Of a stretch of 64,000 bases of DNA, positions 53,368-61,739 are shown one piece after another. Within the stretch, counting starts at the first letter, position 1. Each line of letters starts with the position of its first letter. Origin of the DNA: JAMBLL01 sp964460075 (lineage in GTDB: Bacteria; Actinomycetota; Acidimicrobiia; Spongiisociales; UBA5794); contig CAYWPC010000003.1 of the NCBI GenBank assembly GCA_964460075.1, positions 56,518 to 120,517 of the forward strand. Direction: 5' to 3'. The position numbers and the translations under genes were made by a program. Below the pieces are notes generated by a model, which was given only the letters and a program-made list of their open reading frames with translations, had not been told where the DNA came from and did no database searches.

Positions 53368-55151
53368 CATCACGAAGGCCACCCTGGTTCGGGTCGATCA
53401 TGTGGCAGATGATCCGGCGTCAGCCTTACCGCTACAGCTTCGCTCTGGCGCTGTGGGTCAGCATCTGGACGATGCCGGTCCTCGTCGGGCTCATCGCGCA
53501 GCAATTCTTCGACGCGCTCATCGATGACATCGAGGTGTCACAGATTGCGTGGATTGTCGCTGCGACGTTCGCCTACGCCGCGGGTCGTTCTGTGTTCATC
53601 TTGCTCGCAATGCGCAACCATGGATCCCTGCTCTTCCGTGCAGGCGCTCTGATGCGTCGCAACCTGCTCGAACGAGTATTCGAGCTCCCTGGGGCTGCAG
53701 CGTTGGACGAGACGCCAGGTGAGGTTGTGAGCCGATTCCGTGACGACGTCGAACACGTCGTGGAGCCGTTCGATATCTCTGTCGACCTCGTAGGAGCGGC
53801 AGTTGCCGGCCTCGTCTCGTTCCTGATCCTCTGGAACATCGACCCCGTCATCACCATCGTCGTGTTCATCCCGGTCATCGTTGTCGGCATCGTCAGCAAC
53901 AGAACGGGTGGACTGGTTCGCCGATACCGAGAGGACGCCCGCGACGCGACCGAGGCGATCACGGGTTTCCTTGGCGAGACGTTCACCGCCACCCAGTCGG
54001 TGAAGGTCGCGGGGGCTGAGTCGCACATGCTGGAGCGCTTCGAAGAACTCAACGCTGTCCGCAAATCGATGATGGTGCGAGATCGCACCCTCACCGCAGT
54101 GCTCGACGCCGTGTTCAAGAACACGGTAAGCATCGGTACGGGGTTGATACTGCTGCTCGCCGCGGGTCGACTCGGCGCACAAGGGTCGGGAGGTATCTCG
54201 ATAGGCGAGTTCGCGCTGTTCGTGTTCCTACTCACCCAGGTGACGGACTCTGCCTACTTCGGCGGGATATTCCTCGCGAGGGCAAAGCAAGGATCGGTGT
54301 CTGCCGAGCGCCTTACAGAGACACTTTCAGGAGAACCGTGGAGACGCCTCTTCAGGTCGACTGAGCTCGGACTCGATGGCGCTGTTGTGCCACCTACGGA
54401 CCCGCCCGCGGCCCCAGAGCCGTTCACATCCCTCCAGGTGCGCGGACTGACATACAGGTACCCCGATTCGACGGCAGGCATCGCTGGTGTCGACATCGAC
54501 GTAGGAGCAGGCGAGTTCGTTGTCATCACCGGCCGAATCGGTGCAGGCAAGACAACACTGCTTCGAACGATCCTCGGATTGCTTCCGCCCGACGGTGGCA
54601 CGATCAAGTGGAACGATCAACTCGTTGAGCACCCGGCGTCAGTCATGGTGCCTCCCTTGGTCGCTTACACGCCGCAGGTACCGCGATTGTTTTCGATGTC
54701 GCTGCGAAGCAACCTGGATCTCGGCGCAGGACTCTCCGAGGTGGAGCTCGACGAGTCGATCCACATCGCAACGATGACGCGCGACGTCGCCACCATGCCT
54801 GGCGGGCTCGAAACGATGATCGGGCCCCGAGGCGTGCGCCTTTCGGGTGGTCAGGTGCAACGATCCGCGTCTGCGCGCATGTTCGCGAGGGATCCCCAAC
54901 TACTTGTTCTCGATGACGTGTCTTCGGCGCTCGACGTCGAGACGGAGCGAACGCTGTGGAACCGTCTCTTCGACGCCAGGAGCGGTGTCGCCGCCCTCGT
55001 TGTCTCGCACCGCCACACTGCTCTTGCGAGAGCGGACCGAGTGATCGTCATGGACGAAGGACGGGTTGTCGCGGTCGGCACGGCTTCGGAGCTGGAACGG
55101 ACGTCGGCAACATTCCGCGCTATCTGGAGAGGTACGGACGCCAGGCCCTAG
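53364..55151 (+). CDS. ABC transporter, exporter-type half with altered Walker B
   Basis: The 595-residue protein has an exporter domain (about 1-330) and a nucleotide-binding domain with Walker A ITGRIGAGKTT, signature LSGGQ, Walker B LLVLDDVSS with Asp in place of the catalytic Glu, and switch His in VVSHRH. An altered site in one half is usual for heterodimeric ABC exporters such as TmrAB and BmrCD. The start overlaps the previous gene (ATGA). Its stop overlaps the stop of the convergent FKBP gene by 4 bases. Confidence 0.92.
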   Translation: MTSRRPPWFGSIMWQMIRRQPYRYSFALALWVSIWTMPVLVGLIAQQFFDALIDDIEVSQIAWIVAATFAYAAGRSVFILLAMRNHGSLLFRAGALMRRNLLERVFELPGAAALDETPGEVVSRFRDDVEHVVEPFDISVDLVGAAVAGLVSFLILWNIDPVITIVVFIPVIVVGIVSNRTGGLVRRYREDARDATEAITGFLGETFTATQSVKVAGAESHMLERFEELNAVRKSMMVRDRTLTAVLDAVFKNTVSIGTGLILLLAAGRLGAQGSGGISIGEFALFVFLLTQVTDSAYFGGIFLARAKQGSVSAERLTETLSGEPWRRLFRSTELGLDGAVVPPTDPPAAPEPFTSLQVRGLTYRYPDSTAGIAGVDIDVGAGEFVVITGRIGAGKTTLLRTILGLLPPDGGTIKWNDQLVEHPASVMVPPLVAYTPQVPRLFSMSLRSNLDLGAGLSEVELDESIHIATMTRDVATMPGGLETMIGPRGVRLSGGQVQRSASARMFARDPQLLVLDDVSSALDVETERTLWNRLFDARSGVAALVVSHRHTALARADRVIVMDEGRVVAVGTASELERTSATFRAIWRGTDARP

Positions 55152-55735
55152 CCCCGCGTGATGGCGAGAATCTCGATTTCGAACGTGAGAGCCTCGCCTG
55201 CGAGCGGGTGGTTGATGTCGAGCTTCACCGTTGTGTCGGAAACCTCGAGCACAGTTGCGGGCTGGCCGCTGGTGAGATAGACCTGGTCTCCGACCGCAAC
55301 ATCTCCCTGATCCGGGCTCAGTGGCACCTCCACCACGTTGTCGGGGCTCCATTCTCCGTATGCGTCAGCAGCCTCCATGCGCACGGTGTTGATGTCACCG
55401 ACTTTCGCGCCGCGCACAGCTTCGTCGAATCCTGAGATCACCTGCCCCGAGCCAACGACGAAGCTGAAAGGTGTGCCCCGGTCACGGGAAGAATCGAACT
55501 GCGATCCGTCGTCGAGCGTTCCAACATAGTGAACCTCGACGGTGTCGCCATCCTGCGCGACGAGGTTGTCACCTTCTGTGCTCGAAGGCACAGTCTCACT
55601 CGGTGTGCCGGCCTGGTCGGTCACGGTTGCCTCCGTCGTGGGTACAGCGTCTGGAGAGTCGGAGCTAGCTCCGCTGCACGCAGCGGCAACGACGCTGAGA
55701 ACGGCGAGAATCACGAGAAGGCGGCGGTATCGCAT
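55148..55735 (-). CDS. FKBP-type peptidyl-prolyl isomerase lipoprotein (SlyD-like)
   Basis: The 195-residue protein has a lipoprotein signal (VVAAACSGA, Cys about 20), a Ser/Thr/Pro linker and an FKBP domain: VEVHYVGTLDDGSQFDSS, GQVISGFDEAVRG and the SlyD-type late motif VKLDINHPLAGEALTFEIEIL. It should fold proteins outside the membrane. It is lipid-anchored, unlike cytosolic SlyD. ATG 55735 is used with GGAG upstream. The stop codon overlaps the ABC gene stop (CTAG). Confidence 0.9.
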   Translation of the reverse strand: MRYRRLLVILAVLSVVAAACSGASSDSPDAVPTTEATVTDQAGTPSETVPSSTEGDNLVAQDGDTVEVHYVGTLDDGSQFDSSRDRGTPFSFVVGSGQVISGFDEAVRGAKVGDINTVRMEAADAYGEWSPDNVVEVPLSPDQGDVAVGDQVYLTSGQPATVLEVSDTTVKLDINHPLAGEALTFEIEILAITRG

Positions 55736-55849
55736 TGGAGTCAACTCCGAGATCGGGGGTCGGTGTCTGAGAGGCTACAACGAAGCGCGCGTAGTGAGAC
55801 TGTCTCCCCCGTCTTCTGGTCCAATTCGCCACGCAGGTACGCTTTGGGC

Positions 55850-57616
55850 ATGGCTGACTACACACCTCCGGTTCGCGACATCACATTTACGTTGCAGTCG
55901 ATCGCGGATGTCGACTCAATCGTCTCCCTACCAGCGTTCGATCATGTCGAGTCCGACATGATCGATGGCGTGCTCACAGAAGCGGCACGCTTTTTTTCAG
56001 AGGTTTTCGCACCGACGAACGAGATCGGTGATGAGCAAGGTGCCACACTCCGCGAGGGGCAGGTCATCACACCTGATGTGTTCAAGCCCGTGTGGACCAA
56101 GCTCGTCGACGCCGGTTGGACCGCGGTCACCGGCTCACCCGAATATGGAGGCCACGGCTTCCCTAAGGTCATAGGAATCGCCATATCGGAGATGATGACG
56201 TCGGCGAACCTCGCCTTCTCTCTCAACCCGATGTTGACCGGCAGCGGCATCACGCTTCTCACACGGCACGGAAGCGACGAGCTGAAGGACCGCTATCTCG
56301 CAAAGCTCATTGCGAGTCAATGGACCGGAACAATGGTGTTGACCGAGCCTGAGGCCGGGTCTGATCTCGGTGTGCTTCGCACCAAGGCAGAGCACAACGA
56401 CGATGGCACATACCGCATCAACGGCACGAAGATCTTCATCACATGGGGTGATCACGATCTCGCCGAGAATGTGATCCACATGGTGCTCGCACGGACGCCT
56501 GACGCCCCGCGAGGTACAAAGGGCATCTCTCTGTTCGTCGTCCCGAAGTATCTGCTCGACGACGACGGTACGCCAGGCGAGCGAAACGCTGTAGAGGTGG
56601 TTTCGCTTGAGCACAAGCTAGGCATCCATGCAAGCCCTACGTGTGTCCTCTCGTTCGAGGATGCCACTGGATACCTGGTCGGTGAAGAGAACCAAGGCAT
56701 GCGCTACATGTTCACGATGATGAATCAGGCTCGCCTCGAAGTCGGCCTTGAGGGTCTCTCGGTTGCCGAGCGGGCGTATCAGCATGCAGCCACGTACGCG
56801 AAGGGGCGCATACAGGGGAGGGCGCTTGGTTCGTCCGAACCTTCCCCGATCATCGAACATCCAGACGTGCGCCGCATGTTGATGACGATGAAGGCATACA
56901 CCGAAGCGATGCGGGCACTCGTGTACGACGCTGCAGGTGCTGGGGACCGTATGCGTTCGGCAACGAGTGGCACTGAGCGTGACACTGCAAGGGATCGACT
57001 TGCACTCCTCACACCGATCGTGAAGGCGTGGTGCTCGGATCATTGCGTCGATGTGGCCTCGATCGGAGTCCAGGTACATGGGGGCATGGGATTCATCGAG
57101 GAAACCGGCGCTGCACAGTTCTACCGCGACGCCCGGATCACACCGATCTATGAAGGTACGAACGGCATTCAGGCGCTCGACCTCGTGATGAGGAAGCTCC
57201 CGATGCTCGGAGGCGACGTCATCGGGTCGTATCTCAAAGAGATCGAAGCATTGGCCGATACCCTCTCCGGCGACGAGGAACTTGCCGATATCGGAGACCG
57301 TCTGCGCTCGGCCCTGAACGCCGTTTCACAGGCAACGTCGTTCCTAGCCGATTCAGACACCGCATCCGCAATGGCGGGGGCGACACCGTATCTCGAGATG
57401 CTCGGCACACTCGCCGGCGGCTACTACCTTGCGCGCCAGGCGCACACAGCGCTCCCACAAGCCGACGACGACCCGTGGATGGCGGCAAAAGTCGCCACAG
57501 CGCGCTTCTACGCAACGAACCTGCTCCCCAGGGTCCACGGGATCACGCCGAGCGTTATCAGCGGAGCCGATGTCGTGTTCGGCGTGGACGAGGCTCATCT
57601 CGGCGCAACCTCGTGA
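55850..57616 (+). CDS. Acyl-CoA dehydrogenase (FadE5/DmdC-like)
   Basis: The 588-residue flavoenzyme is longer than classic acyl-CoA dehydrogenases (about 380). It has the FadE5/DmdC pattern: N-terminal TFTLQSI, MVLTEPEAGSDLG, KIFITWGDHD, LHKLGI-type EHKLGIHASP, GMGFIEETGAAQFYRDARITPIYEGTNG with the catalytic Glu, and a C-terminal helical domain. It oxidises acyl-CoA; long-chain fatty or methylthiopropionyl substrates are both known for relatives. TACGCT (55838-55843) lies six bases before the ATG. The HAD gene overlaps its stop. Confidence 0.9.
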   Translation: MADYTPPVRDITFTLQSIADVDSIVSLPAFDHVESDMIDGVLTEAARFFSEVFAPTNEIGDEQGATLREGQVITPDVFKPVWTKLVDAGWTAVTGSPEYGGHGFPKVIGIAISEMMTSANLAFSLNPMLTGSGITLLTRHGSDELKDRYLAKLIASQWTGTMVLTEPEAGSDLGVLRTKAEHNDDGTYRINGTKIFITWGDHDLAENVIHMVLARTPDAPRGTKGISLFVVPKYLLDDDGTPGERNAVEVVSLEHKLGIHASPTCVLSFEDATGYLVGEENQGMRYMFTMMNQARLEVGLEGLSVAERAYQHAATYAKGRIQGRALGSSEPSPIIEHPDVRRMLMTMKAYTEAMRALVYDAAGAGDRMRSATSGTERDTARDRLALLTPIVKAWCSDHCVDVASIGVQVHGGMGFIEETGAAQFYRDARITPIYEGTNGIQALDLVMRKLPMLGGDVIGSYLKEIEALADTLSGDEELADIGDRLRSALNAVSQATSFLADSDTASAMAGATPYLEMLGTLAGGYYLARQAHTALPQADDDPWMAAKVATARFYATNLLPRVHGITPSVISGADVVFGVDEAHLGATS

Positions 57617-58392
57617 CGAGCACGAAGGCCGCCGCGTTCTTCGATCTCGATCGGACGATCATCGCCGGATCCTCCGTATTCACGTTTGGCTGGGTCGCGT
57701 ACCGTGCAGGCCTCATACCAACCAGGCAGCTCGTTGCAGACGCCACGAATGCGCTCTCATTCAAGTTGACGGGCGCATCCGATGACAAGACGGAGACGGT
57801 CAAGAACAGGATCCTCGAAGCGATCCAAGGTGTTCCTGTCACGATGCTGATTGACCTTGCCGATGACATCATCCCGCGCATGATGAGCGACGTTCGACGT
57901 GAAGCACGGGGGCTGATAGATCTTCACACCGACGCTGAGCGTGACACCTACATCGTATCCGCCTCACCCGTTGAGATCGTTGGAAGGTTCGCAGAGGCAA
58001 TGGGTATGACAGGTGGCCTGGGAACCGTGTCCGAGATTGAGAACGGCATCTACTCCGGTCGGCTCGCCCAGCCGTTCTGCTACGGCGAGGGAAAGGCGGA
58101 TGCACTCTGTCGCGTTGCTTCCCAGATGGGGTACGACCTTACGGCGAGCTACGCCTACACGGACTCTGTCGGCGACCTGCCGATGCTCGAAGCCGTAGGT
58201 CACCCTGTTGCGGTCAACCCGGACCGTGCCCTCGAATCCGTTGCGTACAGCCGCGGGTGGCCGATCGTCGAATTCTCGCGGACGAGGAAGAAGGTCGTCA
58301 AGCGAACGACCGCGGCGACGGGCGCTGTCGCGTTCGCGGCCACTACCTACGCTCTCGGTCGGCGCCACGGCCGCAGAGCCACAACAGTCTGA
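57613..58392 (+). CDS. HAD-IB family hydrolase (SerB-like phosphatase)
   Basis: The 259-residue protein has HAD motif I FFDLDRTI, motif II VSASP, Lys in GEGKADAL and motif IV YTDSVGDLPML. A helical cap lies between motifs I and II (about 20-95), as in HAD-IB phosphatases. The C-terminus has a basic RTRKKVVKR and a hydrophobic stretch, so it may be membrane-associated. GTG 57613 overlaps the acyl-CoA dehydrogenase stop (GTGA). The substrate is unknown; lipid or phosphoserine-like. Confidence 0.87.
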   Translation: MTSTKAAAFFDLDRTIIAGSSVFTFGWVAYRAGLIPTRQLVADATNALSFKLTGASDDKTETVKNRILEAIQGVPVTMLIDLADDIIPRMMSDVRREARGLIDLHTDAERDTYIVSASPVEIVGRFAEAMGMTGGLGTVSEIENGIYSGRLAQPFCYGEGKADALCRVASQMGYDLTASYAYTDSVGDLPMLEAVGHPVAVNPDRALESVAYSRGWPIVEFSRTRKKVVKRTTAATGAVAFAATTYALGRRHGRRATTV

Positions 58393-58416
58393 CCGCCCAA
58401 CCACCTGTGCGCAGCA

Positions 58417-59331
58417 TCAGTGTGGTGGATGCTCCAATCCGAGAGCATCGTAGAGAGCATCGACAACGTCATGGCGATTCTCGCCGCCACGCCAGTCGTC
58501 GAGCAGTTGCCTGATAACCGTTTCGTGGTCGTGGCCTGCGGCGGCTTCTGCGGCCTGGACCAGGTGGAAGTCCACATCCTGCTCTCCGTCACGCTGGCTC
58601 GCTGAGAGCGCCATGCCGACGTGAGCGGCTACGACATCGAAATCGCCTTCTGCTGCGGGGCCGAGTATCTCGAGAGCTTTCGCCTCGACATCGTGGAGTT
58701 TGCCTGCCTCCAGGTCCACCTCCATCTGGGATACCAGTTCCAGTAGCGTCGCGTCGCCTCCGTGGAGGGCGAGATGGTTGACGTGCCGGATGGCGTCGTC
58801 GGCGTTCTCAGCTTCGATAGAGAGCAACGTGAGCCTCAGGTGGGCGATCTCGGTCGGCGTCAGATCGCCCGCGCCGACTTCGCGTTCGGATCCGGCCTGC
58901 CCACCCTCTGGTTCGTGAGGAGCCATTGCCATCTCCTCGCCCAGTGTGACGATCCAGGCATAGATGTCTCGTATATCATCGTCACTCAGCACCTCGACGG
59001 AGAAGGGGGGCATGATGTCGCCCTTGGGCACGCGAACCTGCCGAAATAGCTGATCCTCGGTGTGGCCGGCCAGTGCAGGGCCGACGCCACCTTCACCAAC
59101 CGGGCCGTGACAGGCAGAGCATCCAACCGTGCTGAACGTCTCGAACCCGGCGGACGCCTGAGGTGACAGATCTGTCGGCATGGCGGATTCCTCGACGGTA
59201 TTCCCCTCGACGTAGTGCTCGCCGACAGTGGCACAGCCCGCTGCAAAGACGGCGCCAACGACCAATCCCAATCCGATTCGCCGCCACGCGGCACGGCGGA
59301 ATCTCGGTTCTCGTCTTGACACATGAGCCAT
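58417..59331 (-). CDS. Cytochrome c lipoprotein with helical C-terminal domain
   Basis: The 304-residue protein has a lipoprotein signal (VFAAGCATV), a mono-heme c domain (about 50-135) with CSACH and a Met in DIMPPFS, and a C-terminal all-helical, acidic part (about 150-304) with two or more helix repeats (LRLTLLSIEAENADDAIRHVNHLALHGG). The heme part fits cytochromes of quinol-linked complexes. The helical part is unusual and may bind a partner. ATG 59331 gives a good signal peptide; the frame to 59397 adds 22 residues without signal features. Confidence 0.8.
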   Translation of the reverse strand: MAHVSRREPRFRRAAWRRIGLGLVVGAVFAAGCATVGEHYVEGNTVEESAMPTDLSPQASAGFETFSTVGCSACHGPVGEGGVGPALAGHTEDQLFRQVRVPKGDIMPPFSVEVLSDDDIRDIYAWIVTLGEEMAMAPHEPEGGQAGSEREVGAGDLTPTEIAHLRLTLLSIEAENADDAIRHVNHLALHGGDATLLELVSQMEVDLEAGKLHDVEAKALEILGPAAEGDFDVVAAHVGMALSASQRDGEQDVDFHLVQAAEAAAGHDHETVIRQLLDDWRGGENRHDVVDALYDALGLEHPPH

Positions 59332-59624
59332 GTCTTCACCCCCACAGAACCCCGCAACTGAAGATGGATCGTACTCGTGGTATCCGATCGTTTCCACCGA
59401 CGGGCGCGTTGAGGCGCCTCAGGCACGGTCGATGGACGTGGAGAGTAGCGCGGTCGGGTCACGTTCCCTCGCTCCGTGGGCTGTGTTCCTGCATCATGTA
59501 CAGCGAGACAATGGTGAAGAGTCCGAACATCGAACACCCTGTCTGTGCAGCACCGGTACGGGCAGTACCGACCTTGCACCGTTAGCGTTCTGCGATAGGG
59601 CATACCTCCTACCCGCCCTCAGGA

Positions 59625-60860
59625 ATGACCAACACGACGCAAACATCCACACCAACCACTTTCGCTGATCTCGGAATCGCATCCGACATCGTTGCTGAAC
59701 TCGATTCGCAGGGGATCACCACACCGTTCCCAATCCAATCGTTGACGATCCGCGACGCCCTCAAGGGACGCGACATCACGGGGAAGGCTCAGACCGGCTC
59801 AGGCAAGACGCTGGCGTTTGGGATCCCGATGATCATGAAGGTCGGTGTGTCCAAGTCCAAGAAGCCGCACGGCCTGATCCTCGTCCCAACTCGCGAGCTC
59901 GCAGGTCAGGTGACTCGGACGCTCGAGCCGCTGTTGCGGGTGAGCGGCCTCACCGCCGTGGCCGTATACGGGGGCGCCCCCATGGGCCCCCAAGTTGATG
60001 CGTTGCAGCAGGGCGCGTCGATCGCCATTGCAACACCCGGCCGCCTCATCGATCTCCTCGACCGTCGAGCGATCGACCCTTCCGAGATAGCGATCGTCAC
60101 CATCGACGAAGCCGACCAGATGGCCGACATGGGTTTCATGCCACAGGTGCGCCGCATCATGGCGCAGCTCCCCGAGCAGCGACAGACGTTCCTCTACTCG
60201 GCAACACTGGACCATCAGGTGAGGGAACTCATCGATCGTTACATGAACGATCCGATCGTGCACGAGGTCGAATCTGAGTCTGAGACCATCGAGACGATGG
60301 AGCACAGGTTCTTGAAGGTCCATCACATGGACAAGGCGAAGGTCGTGACCGAAATCTCACGCCACAACGATCGGCTCCTAGCGTTCACACGCACCAAGGC
60401 TGGGGCAGATCGCCTGTCTCGCGATCTGCGGGACTTGGGTGTTGCGGCGGCTGCGATCCACGGTGATCTCCCGCAACGCAAACGCGAGCAGTCCTTGCAG
60501 CGATTCACGGACGGCGAGATACGAGTCCTGGTAGCGACGAATGTCGCAGCACGGGGTCTCCACATCGATGGCGTCGACGTGGTGGTCCACTTCGACCCAC
60601 CAGACGATCCGAAGACCTATCTGCATCGAAGCGGGAGAACCGCCCGTGCAGGTGAGGACGGCCTCGTTGTGACACTCGTCGAGTGGGACCAGGTCAACGA
60701 AGTTCTCGGCATCCAGCGAAGAGCCGACCTGAATGTGCCGATCATCAAGATGTTCTCGAATGACGAGCGCCTTGCAGACCTCGCATCGTGGGAGCCGCCT
60801 CCCGAGGATGTGCCGTTCACCGCAAAGTCGATCAAGAAGCGCAAACGCCGCGGCTTCTAG
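59625..60860 (+). CDS. DEAD-box RNA helicase
   Basis: The 411-residue protein has all DEAD motifs: Q motif TPFPIQ, I AQTGSGKT, Ia PTRELA, Ib TPGRL, II DEAD, III SAT, IV LLAFTRTK, V ARGLHI and VI HRSGRTARAG. The basic C-terminal tail KSIKKRKRRGF may bind RNA. It is the RhlE/CsdA group of cytosolic helicases for RNA remodelling. The start is ATG 59625; the region before it has weak ribosome signals. A stem-loop with a T-rich tail lies 139 bases after the stop. Confidence 0.95.
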   Translation: MTNTTQTSTPTTFADLGIASDIVAELDSQGITTPFPIQSLTIRDALKGRDITGKAQTGSGKTLAFGIPMIMKVGVSKSKKPHGLILVPTRELAGQVTRTLEPLLRVSGLTAVAVYGGAPMGPQVDALQQGASIAIATPGRLIDLLDRRAIDPSEIAIVTIDEADQMADMGFMPQVRRIMAQLPEQRQTFLYSATLDHQVRELIDRYMNDPIVHEVESESETIETMEHRFLKVHHMDKAKVVTEISRHNDRLLAFTRTKAGADRLSRDLRDLGVAAAAIHGDLPQRKREQSLQRFTDGEIRVLVATNVAARGLHIDGVDVVVHFDPPDDPKTYLHRSGRTARAGEDGLVVTLVEWDQVNEVLGIQRRADLNVPIIKMFSNDERLADLASWEPPPEDVPFTAKSIKKRKRRGF

Positions 60861-60998
60861 GCTCCCGACCTGATGGGTACATCTTCACGTGCCGCTCTCG
60901 CCATGAACGAGAAACACCGCTGAACGCTGCCTGCACAACATCGGCACATCCCATGTCGTGGAGTCACATCCCGAGGAGCCACATAGCTCGAGGAGCCC

Positions 60999-61029
60999 GG
61001 TATGTCTCGATGACATACCTCTTTGTCTG
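60999..61029 (+). terminator. Rho-independent-type terminator downstream of the helicase
   Basis: GGTATGTC (60999-61006) pairs with GACATACC (61012-61019) with a five-base loop, followed by TCTTTGTCT. It is an 8-bp stem with a T-rich tail in the gap between the convergent helicase and pentapeptide genes. Confidence 0.65.
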
Positions 61030-61044
61030 ACGGGGCCGAGATGA

Positions 61045-61722
61045 TCAGCCGGCAGCACCCCCGGACGCCACCTGGCATCCGTCATTCCTGATTGAACCGT
61101 TCACGTATATCGAGTTACACCAGAATGACCGCCGGTCGACCATGCTTTCGACTACGGCACCGACCATGTTCACTGATCTCATGTTGGCTTCCACCAGAAC
61201 CGCAGCAGTCAGGTCGGCCCGTATGAGGGTCACATTCGACAGGTTGGTCTGGAAGAACACCGCACCGGGTGCGCGAATCCCGGTCATGTCAGCCCCCGTA
61301 AAGTTGGTGTTCGAAAGGGATGCACCCGCCAGGTTCGCGCCGCTCAGATCTGCTCCTACCAGCATCGCTCCGTCGAGGAGCGCCCCTTCCAGGTTGGCTC
61401 CTGAAAGGTTGATTCCTGGCAGGACACGACCACTCAGGTCCTGACCAGAGAGATCAGTGTTCGAGCAGTCGACGTTGGGTCCGAGCTCACACACAGTGAC
61501 AGCAGCCACGGCCGGAGTGCTCGCCTCGGATACAGCCTGGGCACTTGCCTCAGCCACAGCCGGGGTGCTCGCCTCGGATGCGACCTGGGCACCCGTCTCG
61601 GGTGCAGTCGTTTCGTTGGTTCCAGCACAGGCGGCTACCACTATGGCGAGGGCCAAAAGCATCCCGATCACGGTCGAACGTCGGATACGGAGGCCTGGGG
61701 CCGTTCTTGGCGTTCGTGTCAT
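61045..61722 (-). CDS. Pentapeptide-repeat lipoprotein
   Basis: The 225-residue protein has a lipoprotein signal (IVVAACAGT), a low-complexity Ala/Ser/Thr/Val linker with two near-identical ASTPAVAEASAQAVSE-type copies, and a block of A(D/N)LxG-type pentapeptides (about 110-185: DLSGQDLSGRVLPGINLSGANLEGA...) that should form a right-handed beta-helix. Cysteines near the end (FWCNSIYV, NDGCQ) may pair. It is outside the membrane, of unknown role. ATG 61722 has GGAGG six bases upstream. Confidence 0.85.
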   Translation of the reverse strand: MTRTPRTAPGLRIRRSTVIGMLLALAIVVAACAGTNETTAPETGAQVASEASTPAVAEASAQAVSEASTPAVAAVTVCELGPNVDCSNTDLSGQDLSGRVLPGINLSGANLEGALLDGAMLVGADLSGANLAGASLSNTNFTGADMTGIRAPGAVFFQTNLSNVTLIRADLTAAVLVEANMRSVNMVGAVVESMVDRRSFWCNSIYVNGSIRNDGCQVASGGAAG

Positions 61723-61739
61723 GGGGGACCTCCAGAAGC

